Shown in pieces: positions 8,392 to 14,585 of a stretch of 14,585 bases of DNA (positions within the stretch are counted from its first letter, which is position 1; each line of letters begins with the position of its first letter). Under the pieces are notes generated by a model. That model had not been told where the DNA came from and did not search any database. It saw only the letters and a list, made by a program, of their open reading frames with translations. The position numbers were made by a program, and so were the translations under genes. This DNA is from Porphyromonadaceae bacterium UBA3327 (GTDB lineage: Bacteria; Bacteroidota; Bacteroidia; Bacteroidales; Muribaculaceae): positions 4,762 through 19,346 of the forward strand of contig DERZ01000013.1 in the NCBI GenBank assembly GCA_002361155.1. The letters are read 5' to 3'.

Positions 8392-8423
8392 CTTGCTTTT
8401 ACGTAAATTTTAATTTACATTTG
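8392..8423 (+). promoter_or_regulatory. Bacteroidota-type promoter for the 518-residue exported protein
   Basis: The -7 element TACATTTG at 8416-8423 matches TAnnTTTG, with CTTG at 8392-8395 exactly 20 bases upstream. The surroundings are AT-rich. The predicted start near 8430 gives a leader of about 58 bases before the ATG at 8488. Confidence 0.78.
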
Positions 8424-8487
8424 CAACATTAAGCCATATCTGTCCGCTTGTCGGATTTTTAAGAGGAAGTGATTTAAATCCAAAAAC

Positions 8488-10044
8488 ATGAAAAGAATAA
8501 TACTTTTATTGTGCATGGTGTTTGGTGGTATATGCCATATTGCAGCGCAAGACGAAATGGAGTCTGATTCCGGAACTGCAGGAGAAGACTATCGTCCGAT
8601 GATCCGCGAGGACCGGGTCTGGGAGTATCTGCAGACCAATTCTGAATACGGGTCCGAAGGCTACCATATCAGGACCGACAGCAATACTCTGCTGCAGATG
8701 AAGTTCAATGGCACAGAGGAACTGAACGGCAAGGAATACCATCGGTTCGTATATTGCGGCGACCGGGTGAGCTGGACAACATACACCGACCACGTAAGCG
8801 GTATCACCTTCAGCACCGATACTGTGACAGTTCCTGATGACGACACTGCCGTCTGCTATCTCCGCGAGGAACCCGGGAAGGTTTTCATCCTTTTCCCATA
8901 CGACACATGCGCGGACTTCGCAGGGAGCGGCTCTAAGGCCGTAAAGGGAGAGGAAGTCCTGCTCTATGATTTCACTTTGACCGACGGAGAGTCGTTCACC
9001 GGTTTCTGGTCCTCGGGGAATCTCGAGGGAGGTCTTATAGACTATCCGGTGCGGAAACTTGACCCTGTAAAGGTAGCCGGCGAGGAATGCCGCACATTCG
9101 GAGTGACCGACAACTTCCAGGGCGCATGCAGGGGTTATCGTTTCGCCGAGGAAGCCGGATGCCTGAACTGCGGTACACTGGCCGCGCCGTATCCTCTCGC
9201 GAGAAAGACCGGTTTCACCACCGCTGACTGCCGTCTGCAAAGAATATATGACGCCGAAGGCAAAGTCCTTTATAGAAATGATTCCGACTTCTGGACCGCA
9301 GAAGAATCCGAATATGTCCCTATGCTGAAAGAGGGCCGGGTCTGGGTTTGGAATGCGGTGGACCTCAGCCAACAGCGGGATGACATCCCCGTGTACTTTA
9401 CAGTCGTCGGACAGGAGGAGATTTCAGGCAGGAACTATTACCGGATACGTCAGACTTCTGAATTGAAGGAACTGAACGGCCACGAACATCTGCTTCGGGA
9501 GGAGAACCGGATGGTTGTGTACCATTTAAGGGATTATGTTGAATTTTCGAATGATGTGCCGCTGTATGACTTTTACGCAATGCCGGTACATAAATTTCAG
9601 GTATATGAGGCTGATGCTGATGATAGATATATTTACGAAATTGACCCTTTCAATACCATGGAAATTACAGCCGAGGAAAAGATTACGGCAGGCGGCAAAG
9701 CGTGGCGGAAGATAGAGTTGGTGAGTGGATATGAAAAAGATAGGAATGCCGTCTGGGTTGAGGGTATCGGCGCACCGTACGTAGACCAGATGCTGACAAG
9801 ATTCGGTAGCGATAATTTTGCTAACGGGATATATGTCCATAGTTTCCGCGAATGCATTGACAACGGCGAGACGATATTCACGATGTCGGACTTCGGGAAC
9901 ACATTGTCCGTTGACATGCTTCCTTCAGATGAATACAGAAGCCGGTGCGACGCTCCTGTCTATGACATGATGGGACGGCGCGTGACCTCAATGGTCCGCG
10001 GCGGAATCTACGTCCGTGACGGCAAGAAGTTCGTGGAAAAATGA
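8488..10044 (+). CDS. Exported two-module protein of unknown function with T9SS-like tail (paralogue A)
   Basis: This 518-residue protein is not one I recognise by name. It has a signal peptide (residues 1-20, cleaved in HIAA-QDE) and a C-terminal T9SS-like sorting tail at 488-518 (VYDMMGRRV, then GGIYVRDGKKFV). It is therefore probably exported through Sec and then T9SS to the surface or medium. Two modules start with related sequences: YRPMIREDRVWEY at residue 35 and YVPMLKEGRVWVW at 276. Both contain an LREE motif followed by a short beta strand and LYDF (VLLYDFTL; VPLYDFYA), and module 2 has the VEGIG motif common in Bacteroidota surface proteins. Module 1 is close to module 1 of the protein at 12188. 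Module 1 is Cys-rich (for example AGCLNCGTL). The gene has its own promoter and terminator. The 3' half is visibly more AT-rich than the 5' half. No catalytic motif was recognised. Confidence 0.82.
   Translation: MKRIILLLCMVFGGICHIAAQDEMESDSGTAGEDYRPMIREDRVWEYLQTNSEYGSEGYHIRTDSNTLLQMKFNGTEELNGKEYHRFVYCGDRVSWTTYTDHVSGITFSTDTVTVPDDDTAVCYLREEPGKVFILFPYDTCADFAGSGSKAVKGEEVLLYDFTLTDGESFTGFWSSGNLEGGLIDYPVRKLDPVKVAGEECRTFGVTDNFQGACRGYRFAEEAGCLNCGTLAAPYPLARKTGFTTADCRLQRIYDAEGKVLYRNDSDFWTAEESEYVPMLKEGRVWVWNAVDLSQQRDDIPVYFTVVGQEEISGRNYYRIRQTSELKELNGHEHLLREENRMVVYHLRDYVEFSNDVPLYDFYAMPVHKFQVYEADADDRYIYEIDPFNTMEITAEEKITAGGKAWRKIELVSGYEKDRNAVWVEGIGAPYVDQMLTRFGSDNFANGIYVHSFRECIDNGETIFTMSDFGNTLSVDMLPSDEYRSRCDAPVYDMMGRRVTSMVRGGIYVRDGKKFVEK
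8590..9273 (+). repeat. Long direct repeat, copy 1 (module 1 of paralogue A)
   Basis: These 228 codons align with the 227 codons at 12263-12943, with a single one-codon length difference near the start. Protein identity is about two thirds by eye. Long nearly unbroken blocks include YLREEPGKVFILFPY, the shared segment GEEVLLYDFTL, and GLIDYPVR. The two copies are about 3.7 kb apart in direct orientation and represent a gene-segment duplication. Confidence 0.85.
9949..10044 (+). repeat. Direct repeat of the T9SS tail, copy 1
   Basis: The last 32 codons including the stop correspond in length exactly to 14225-14320. Twenty-one of 31 residues are identical by my count (DAP, GRRVT, RGGIY, GKKFV shared). 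Such tails are modular in T9SS cargo, so the match may reflect the duplication or simply shared sorting signals. Confidence 0.75.
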
Positions 10045-10049
10045 GATTT

Positions 10050-10092
10050 AATAGGGTGTATCAATTGGGTTTGGTACACCCTATTCTTTTTT
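10050..10092 (+). terminator. Intrinsic terminator after paralogue A
   Basis: AATAGGGTGTA at 10050-10060 pairs perfectly with TACACCCTATT at 10075-10085 around a 14-base loop, followed by C and six T. It begins six bases after the stop codon. Confidence 0.9.
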
Positions 10093-10166
10093 GCAGACTG
10101 ATTTGCGGTTGAACAAGCGTGGGAAAGAGAGGTAAACGGGTATCGGGAGAAAGAAGCTGTACGCAT

Positions 10167-10174
10167 TATCTTTG
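10167..10174 (+). promoter_or_regulatory. Probable -7 element of the 407-residue protein gene
   Basis: TATCTTTG matches TAnnTTTG and is followed by C, as in the other promoters here. No TTTG or TTG is found 19-21 bases upstream, so only half the promoter is supported. Transcription would start about 8-10 bases before the ATG at 10189, giving a very short leader. Confidence 0.5.
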
Positions 10175-10188
10175 CGTTCAAAAAAGAG

Positions 10189-11412
10189 ATGAGAAAAGAG
10201 AGAATCATCAGAATAGAGCTGAAGGATGCGGGTATGAGGAGTCTTGCCGATAAGGAGCCGGCCGCTCCCGGCGGGACGCCTGCTCCGCCCCCTGTGCCTG
10301 ACATACGTCTGGCTCTCAAAGCCGGCGAACTGGAGGGGTGGCATTCGCAACGTTACGGACATCCGGTGACCCGGCTGTCGTTTCTTGCCGCGGAGGAGGA
10401 TATGCCCGTAGTGCGCCGATGGCTCGAGGGAGGAGGGGAGACATCGCGGCTGCCGGGGGCAACGCTGACGCGCAATTTCAGCGAGGCCGTGCATTCGGCA
10501 CTCACGGGCTTCGGCGACGCGGCCCTGCGCGCCAACATGCTGACGGCGCCGCTGCGCGTGGGTCTGTGTCTGCGCACCGTCGCCGGGCGCCGACTCACCC
10601 CTCAGCAACTGACTCTCCCGTTACCGAACGCCACGGCACCGGACCTTGTGCTGCGCAGTTATACGATATATGAGAACGGAGCCGCCGCCACAGTCGAAAT
10701 CATGGGAGACGCCATGCGGCTGATGGCAAGCGCGGCAAAGATAGAGAATCCGGCGATCTATTCCGACATAGCTGCCGTCGACATCATTGCCACGCGTCAG
10801 GCGGAAACTTTCGACGAGAACGGCACGGCATCCGGTTTCGAGACGGAAACCGTCGGCCCGGACACCCTCCGTGTTGCGCGCTACGCACGTTATACGGCGG
10901 CGGAAGTCCGCGCCTCGGCCTCCGCACTCGATGATTTCCGTGTGGTGGCCTCCATTCCCATGAAGGAGCTTATAGACGGCATGGGCTGGACTCCGGTTCC
11001 GATTCCCGAAGGAGCGCTCTCCAACTGGAAGAATCTGCCGAAACATAGCGACAGCGCGCCGCCGGCAGAGGGAGCCATCGACCCGGAAGGGGACGGCTCA
11101 GACACGGAGGGAGACAACGAGGAGCCGGAAGAGAGAACCGAAGAGTTCGAGACCGCTCCTCTCTCGCTCGGTATGCCTGAGGAAGAGAAACGAGTGCGCG
11201 GCGTGACACTGCGCGGCCTGTTTGAGCGCGACGCCACCGTCATCGAACTCTGGGGATCGCATCACCGCGAGAACTGGCACAGGATAGCCGCAGCCCGGGG
11301 GCCGCACATAGCAGGCCTCTGCGGCGTCCGCTACCGCTGGCTGAAAGTGCGCATCCGCACAACACTCCGCAAAGGAGACTTCCTGGAAGCCCTGGCATTC
11401 ACGATAGCCTGA
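10189..11412 (+). CDS. Unrecognised 407-residue cytoplasmic-looking protein
   Basis: I do not recognise this family. There is no signal peptide or membrane segment: the start MRKERIIRIELKDAG is charged. A Pro-rich linker follows at residues 24-39 (PAAPGGTPAPPPVPD), then a region of mixed alpha/beta character to about 280. A highly acidic low-complexity linker runs from 286 to about 320 (EGDGSDTEGDNEEPEE). The C-terminal domain, about 340-407 (GVTLRGLFERDATVIELWG, then YRWLKVRIRTT and LEALAFTIA), looks beta-rich. The high GC and regular codon use indicate a real gene. It is monocistronic, between two terminators or gaps, and shares nothing visible with the exported paralogues on either side. 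The domain-linker-domain layout resembles structural or scaffold proteins, including those of phage-derived regions, but that is only a guess. Start choice: the ATG at 10189 follows an A-rich stretch; Met16 is an alternative. Confidence 0.75.
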   Translation: MRKERIIRIELKDAGMRSLADKEPAAPGGTPAPPPVPDIRLALKAGELEGWHSQRYGHPVTRLSFLAAEEDMPVVRRWLEGGGETSRLPGATLTRNFSEAVHSALTGFGDAALRANMLTAPLRVGLCLRTVAGRRLTPQQLTLPLPNATAPDLVLRSYTIYENGAAATVEIMGDAMRLMASAAKIENPAIYSDIAAVDIIATRQAETFDENGTASGFETETVGPDTLRVARYARYTAAEVRASASALDDFRVVASIPMKELIDGMGWTPVPIPEGALSNWKNLPKHSDSAPPAEGAIDPEGDGSDTEGDNEEPEERTEEFETAPLSLGMPEEEKRVRGVTLRGLFERDATVIELWGSHHRENWHRIAAARGPHIAGLCGVRYRWLKVRIRTTLRKGDFLEALAFTIA

Positions 11413-11561
11413 CCCCGGTACTGCTCCTCTTTCAGTTTCAGCCACAGCCCCGCGAGTACTTCGAAGACTCGGATGCTCTCCATTCGTGCCTCCCGCACCT
11501 TCATATTTGCATAATACGGCAGAAGATAATGACCCACATCGGTGGCATCACGGCAGAGTGA
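11413..11561 (-). pseudogene. Coding-like antisense fragment, possible gene remnant
   Basis: On the minus strand this stretch reads through about 49 codons with protein-like composition and GC-rich third positions: ATDVGHYLLPYYAN, MKVREARMESIRVFEVLAG, LWLKLKEEQYRG, an amphipathic helix style. Upstream on the minus strand the reading looks non-coding. Downstream it runs into the antisense of the 407-residue gene with no natural stop at the junction. No family was recognised. It may be the tail of a gene truncated by rearrangement against the end of the 407-residue gene, a short real ORF starting at an internal Met, or chance. Confidence 0.3.
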
Positions 11562-12028
11562 GGCGGTTGGCGCTTCTCTCCGCCGCGGATCTGACAGAGT
11601 TGGTGCGATGTATGTTCGCCTCTGAAAAATACGGATTTTCCCCAGGAACGTGCCCGAAATACCGAGTTGCCCCTCCGACCGCCATGTTGTTGACCATAAT
11701 TGATATTTAGTAATTAAAACACTTGTTTTTAACAATAATTAACATTAATATATTTTGTATTTTAAATTATTTTGTTAATTCTGGCATAATTTATCAACAT
11801 TACAAGTGGGTTGATTCTACGACAAGAGGGAATGTCTCGGCTTGCGATATATCGATATATAGAGAGACAGCTGCTATTTCCTCTGCGCGAAACCGCCGAC
11901 GCATAAACTGGGGCATAATTAAATTTAGAACAACACAAAACAGAAAGATTAATTTACACAAGCTAACGCTTCCTCTCTCCTTAAATAATTTAATCATAAG
12001 TGTCACTTAAAACATAAACAATACCATA
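11562..12028. other. Intergenic region, AT-rich, with palindrome and no confident gene
   Basis: From about 11700 the sequence turns sharply AT-rich, including long A/T-only runs near 11740-11780, unlike the GC-rich genes around it. A palindrome lies at 11833-11869 (see separate entry). The nearest thing to a promoter is a TATATTTTG near 11750, which misses the TAnnTTTG pattern by one base. No ORF here is convincing. It serves as the upstream region of the short ORF at 12029 and may hold its promoter. Confidence 0.55.
11833..11869. promoter_or_regulatory. Nested palindrome, candidate operator or RNA hairpin
   Basis: A perfect 14-base palindrome, ATATATCGATATAT at 11847-11860, is bracketed by an outer inverted repeat TGTCTC (11833-11838) and GAGACA (11864-11869). 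The symmetry is not exact, because the arms are 8 and 3 bases from the core. It may bind a dimeric regulator or fold as a stem. Function is not shown. Confidence 0.4.
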
Positions 12029-12115
12029 ATGAAAAATTCAATATGCATACTGATGGCCGCAATGGCCATCATGCCCGCGGCGGCACAACTCAAAGTAAAC
12101 TGCATATCTTTGTGA
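12029..12115 (+). pseudogene. Orphan 28-codon signal peptide ORF, probable remnant of an exported protein gene
   Basis: ATG at 12029 opens an ORF of 28 codons ending in TGA at 12113-12115. It reads as a textbook signal peptide: MKNS, a hydrophobic core ICILMAAMAIM, then PAAAQ, a cleavage site followed by QLKVN. After seven further residues the frame closes. Exported proteins starting 'AQLKV' after cleavage are common in Bacteroidales, so the likeliest reading is a gene whose body was deleted, leaving its 5' end. An actual short secreted peptide or a leader ORF for the downstream gene cannot be excluded. Its last codons overlap the -7 element of the next gene. Confidence 0.55.
12105..12112 (+). 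promoter_or_regulatory. Probable -7 element of paralogue B
   Basis: TATCTTTG matches TAnnTTTG exactly and lies 75 bases upstream of the ATG at 12188. The position 20 bases upstream has no TTG (GC-rich), so the -33 element is missing or degenerate. The predicted leader contains a palindrome AAACCATTGGTTT at 12119-12131 and a short CCCG/CGGG stem. Confidence 0.5.
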
Positions 12116-12187
12116 AATCAAACCATTGGTTTTCAGCCCGGCTTGTACGGGTAAGAAATCGAATAATCAACCATAATACGAAAGCTT

Positions 12188-14320
12188 ATGAAAAAGAATT
12201 ACATCATCACGATGCTTGTCGGACTAACATCGGTTCTGCCCGCAGCCGGCACTGATGAAGGATACCGTCCGATGATCCGCGAGGACCGGACATGGGAGTA
12301 TCTGGAGACGCATACCGAACTCAATCCCTTGACTGCGGCAGAGACCAACCGCAACACGCTGTTCCGCATGAAGTTCGACGGCAACGAGGAGAAGAACGGC
12401 AAGGAGTACTCCCGGTTCGTCTATTGCGGAGACCGCTCGAGCTGGACCTCCACTGTCGATTACCGCACCGGTGCAACCACAAGTTCCGACAGGGTGACAG
12501 TTCCGAACGAGGATGCCACCGTCTACTACCTGCGCGAGGAGCCGGGGAAAGTGTTCATACTCTTCCCGTACGAGGACTATGTGGACTACTCCGGAAACGG
12601 CTATAAAGTCAAGAAAGGCGAAGAGGTCCTGCTCTACGACTTCACATTGTCGGAAGGAGAGTCATTCACCGGATTCTGGTCCTATGGAAATTTCCAGGGA
12701 GGCCTGATAGACTATCCGGTACGGGCTCTTGACCCTGTCAAGATAGCCGGAGAGGAATGCCGTGTGTTCGGAGTCACGGACAAGTTTATGGGTGCATGCA
12801 GGGACTACCGCTTCGCCGAAGAGGCCGGATGTCTGAATTACGGCACATTGGCCACACCGGACGCTGTCGTGAGAACCTCCGGCTTTTCCAGCACCGACTG
12901 CCACCTGCAGAAAATATATGACGGCGACGGCAATGTGATATATGATGCCCGGATGGCACCATATACCGACATCGTTGACAACGGCAAGAGCTGGACCTAC
13001 AATCATCTGGATATAGTGGCATCATCCACATATCAATCGCTGACACCCGGCCCGACATACACATTCGGCGAAGCCGAAACGGTAGATCAGACAGAATACC
13101 TTCCGCTTATGTGCGACGATAAACGCACTGGAATGCTGATGCGTCAGGAGGGTCTCAGGGTCTACATGAGGTTTGAAAAGGATAAGGCGCCCTACATACC
13201 CGGCTACCCCGCCGGCGAGGACTACAAAGACCGCGACCTTCTCGTATATGACCTCGGAGCCTCCGTCGGCGACACCTACCACGCGCTGACCGTCGGAGAG
13301 GGCGGTGCCTTCGAGTGGGTGGAGCTGCGCGTGACAGAGGCCGGCACGCTGGCGACAGCCTCCGGCGAGCGTGATTTCATAAAAGTAGTCCGCAACGATG
13401 TGGAGGACCGGCGTTCCGACACGGTTGTCGACGGTCTCGGAAGTCTGTCGGGAGTCTTCTTCACGGCTGACCTCGGGCCCGAGGTGACGGGCAGCGGCTA
13501 CGACAAGGAGATTCTCTATGACGTGACCGGAAAGGAGGGGAAAGTCCTCTGCAAAGGGAAGCCGTTTACCACCGGCCCCGACATGGTGGCCGAGGGACGC
13601 GTGTGGGAATACTACAGCAGAGAGGGCGGCCTTGAGCTTTATCCGGAGCAGGAACTCTACCGCTGGCAGTTCTCCGGCACCGTTGAGAAAGAGGGGAAGA
13701 CATGGAACCGTCTCATGCGCGTCGGCAGCGTGAAGTGGAAAGGTTCAGACCCGGCATCGGCAGTCACCGACGACACCGGGACGGAAGTCGCTCTTCTGCG
13801 TCAGGAAGACAACAGAGTATGGATCCTCGAAGATACGGGAGAACGAGTACTGTACGACTTCAACCTCCAGCCGCGTGATGAGACTAACTTCTCGCCGGCA
13901 TACCTCGACGTGGTGTACGAATACCGGCTTGACGACATCGACTACAAGTATTCCGCGATCGGCGCATCGGGATTCTACAACTTCACGCCCTGCGGCGAGG
14001 CTTCCGGTCTAGCGCCCGTCACATACTCCAGCAACTGGGGTAACGTGGGCCGCGGCGACATGCTGCACATCGAGTTCGAGGCGGAGAAGGAGGGCGCGCC
14101 GGTGCGTTGTCTCCGCAATGTCTACGACCTCGAGGGGAAAATCCTCTACAAGGGGGCTGACATCGAGGTTCCCCCATTCGCCGGAATAGACGGCATGGAG
14201 GCCGGGGATGAGGCAGACAGAAGCGACGCTCCAATCCTCGACATGCTTGGAAGGCGCGTGACCACCATGACCCGCGGCGGAATCTACATCCAGAACGGCA
14301 AGAAATTCGTAGGCCGCTGA
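12188..14320 (+). CDS. Exported three-module protein of unknown function with T9SS-like tail (paralogue B)
   Basis: This 710-residue protein belongs to the same unnamed family as the protein at 8488. The signal peptide is residues 1-21 (hydrophobic IITMLVGLTSVLPAAG). Three modules can be marked by their openings: YRPMIREDRTWEY at 26, YTDIVDNGKSWTY at 259, and GPDMVAEGRVWEY at 463. Each carries an 'LREE/LMRQEG/LLRQED' motif, then a strand and a 'LLYDF' or 'LVYDL' motif (LLYDFTL, LLVYDLG, VLYDFNL). Module 2 also has DGLGSLSG, equivalent to the EGIG motif of paralogue A. The C-terminal tail at 680-710 (ILDMLGRRV, GGIYIQNGKKFV) is a T9SS-like sorting domain. Module 1 is very similar to paralogue A, while modules 2 and 3 are more distant. 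The likely location is the cell surface or medium; adhesion or binding is a reasonable guess, but no catalytic or ligand motif is visible. Confidence 0.83.
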   Translation: MKKNYIITMLVGLTSVLPAAGTDEGYRPMIREDRTWEYLETHTELNPLTAAETNRNTLFRMKFDGNEEKNGKEYSRFVYCGDRSSWTSTVDYRTGATTSSDRVTVPNEDATVYYLREEPGKVFILFPYEDYVDYSGNGYKVKKGEEVLLYDFTLSEGESFTGFWSYGNFQGGLIDYPVRALDPVKIAGEECRVFGVTDKFMGACRDYRFAEEAGCLNYGTLATPDAVVRTSGFSSTDCHLQKIYDGDGNVIYDARMAPYTDIVDNGKSWTYNHLDIVASSTYQSLTPGPTYTFGEAETVDQTEYLPLMCDDKRTGMLMRQEGLRVYMRFEKDKAPYIPGYPAGEDYKDRDLLVYDLGASVGDTYHALTVGEGGAFEWVELRVTEAGTLATASGERDFIKVVRNDVEDRRSDTVVDGLGSLSGVFFTADLGPEVTGSGYDKEILYDVTGKEGKVLCKGKPFTTGPDMVAEGRVWEYYSREGGLELYPEQELYRWQFSGTVEKEGKTWNRLMRVGSVKWKGSDPASAVTDDTGTEVALLRQEDNRVWILEDTGERVLYDFNLQPRDETNFSPAYLDVVYEYRLDDIDYKYSAIGASGFYNFTPCGEASGLAPVTYSSNWGNVGRGDMLHIEFEAEKEGAPVRCLRNVYDLEGKILYKGADIEVPPFAGIDGMEAGDEADRSDAPILDMLGRRVTTMTRGGIYIQNGKKFVGR
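12263..12943 (+). repeat. Long direct repeat, copy 2 (module 1 of paralogue B)
   Basis: This is the partner of 8590-9273. The nucleotide match is clear as well, for example CCGATGATCCGCGAGGACCG in both. It is one codon shorter than copy 1. Confidence 0.85.
14225..14320 (+). repeat. Direct repeat of the T9SS tail, copy 2
   Basis: This is the partner of 9949-10044, the same length to the base. Shared nucleotide blocks include CGCGGCGGAATCTAC and AACGGCAAGAA-type sequence. Confidence 0.75.
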
Positions 14321-14343
14321 CAACACAATTCGTCTCTAACGTT

Positions 14344-14376
14344 AATGAACCCCGATGCTCCGCGTCGGGGTTCATT
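14344..14376 (+). terminator. Strong hairpin after paralogue B, terminator without a T run
   Basis: AATGAACCCCGATG at 14344-14357 pairs with CGTCGGGGTTCATT at 14363-14376 (14 pairs, one G-T) around CTCCG. It begins 23 bases after the stop. The bases after it are GGCCTTGCGG, so the usual T tract is absent. It may act as a 3'-end stabiliser or as a weak terminator. Confidence 0.65.
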
Positions 14377-14441
14377 GGCCTTGCGGCATTCTGAAATAAC
14401 ACCTTATGACGTGTAATCATGACATGTAATCAGGAAATTGG

Positions 14442-14473
14442 TTTGGATATGTCGGAAAAAAATCGTAACTTTG
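14442..14473 (+). promoter_or_regulatory. Bacteroidota-type promoter of the tRNA-Gln gene
   Basis: TTTG at 14442-14445, 20 bases, then TAACTTTG at 14466-14473: both elements match the consensus in full. Predicted start is near 14479, about 60 bases before the tRNA. Confidence 0.88.
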
Positions 14474-14538
14474 CATTGGCTTTGAGAGTGCGCATGATTC
14501 CCGGCGGGATTGTGGCGAGGCTCTGGAGCATTGAGGAT

Positions 14539-14585
14539 TGTCTTATGGTGTAATGGTAGCACTGCAGTTTTTGGTTCTGCCTGTC
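14539..14585 (+). tRNA. tRNA-Gln (anticodon TTG), 3' end beyond the window
   Basis: The first 47 bases of a tRNA are present. They comprise acceptor 5' strand TGTCTTA, TG at positions 8-9, D-stem GTGT paired with GCAC around AATGGTA, and anticodon stem GCAGT with TCTGC around the loop TTTTGGT. The anticodon TTG is at 14571-14573 and reads CAA, so the tRNA carries glutamine. The anticodon stem has one T-T mismatch next to the loop. The U at position 1 and the short D-loop fit Bacteroidota tRNA-Gln. The T arm and 3' acceptor strand are cut off, so acceptor pairing could not be checked. Confidence 0.9.

Noticed and set aside
11745..11755. TATATTTTG as a promoter element
   Set aside because: One base too long for TAnnTTTG, and the nearest CTTG upstream is not at 19-21 bases; kept only as a weak possibility.
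11723..12010. Plus-strand ORF of 95 codons in the AT-rich gap
   Set aside because: Translation is low-complexity I/N/S-rich sequence typical of AT-rich non-coding DNA, with no recognisable motif.
11413..12187. Insertion sequence between the paralogues
   Set aside because: No transposase motif, no terminal inverted repeats and no target duplication could be found around the 407-residue gene or the gap.
12043..12255. Plus-strand ORF of 70 codons overlapping the start of paralogue B
   Set aside because: Runs out of frame through both the orphan signal peptide ORF and the real start of paralogue B; the composition is His/Asn/Arg-rich and unlike a protein.
1..14585. CRISPR array or phage module
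   Set aside because: No regularly spaced short repeats and no recognisable phage structural, integrase or Cas gene anywhere in the window.

Overview
The window reads as chromosomal DNA of a gut-type Bacteroidota, order Bacteroidales. The GC-rich codon use and protein style suggest the family Muribaculaceae, but that placement is inference. Direct support for the phylum comes from a SusC/SusD pair, Bacteroidota-type promoters (TTG or TTTG, exactly 20 bases, then TAnnTTTG) seen in three independent places, lipoproteins with acidic residues after the lipobox cysteine, and exported proteins with C-terminal type IX secretion (T9SS) sorting domains.

Region 1 (1-7066) is the downstream part of a polysaccharide utilisation locus. 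It holds the C-terminal 814 residues of a SusC TonB-dependent outer-membrane transporter, a complete SusD surface glycan-binding lipoprotein, a SusE-like lipoprotein and a SusF-like lipoprotein. All lie on the plus strand with short gaps and end at a strong intrinsic terminator. The SusE/SusF content points to starch or another alpha-glucan. No glycoside hydrolase or regulator is visible, so the substrate is not proven.

Region 2 (7076-8210) is a separate transcription unit with its own promoter and terminator. It encodes a 301-residue secreted protein that combines SusE/F-like glycan-binding folds with a T9SS sorting tail instead of a lipoprotein anchor. It is probably a further binding protein for the same glycan.

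Region 3 (8211-14376) holds two paralogous exported proteins of 518 and 710 residues. Their first module (about 228 residues) and their last 32 codons are nearly the same, while the middle modules differ in number and sequence. Both start with signal peptides and end in T9SS-like tails. I do not recognise the family. Between them lie an unrecognised cytoplasmic-looking 407-residue gene, a coding-like antisense fragment, an AT-rich stretch with a large palindrome, and an orphan signal peptide ORF that stops after 28 codons and overlaps the likely promoter of the second paralogue. The interval looks like a site of repeated duplication and decay.

Region 4 (14442-14585) is a tRNA-Gln(UUG) gene with a near-ideal promoter, cut by the window end.

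On a unifying theme: Region 1 imports glycan across the outer membrane, and Regions 2 and 3 supply surface or secreted proteins through T9SS. Any functional link between Region 3 and the sus-like locus rests only on proximity.
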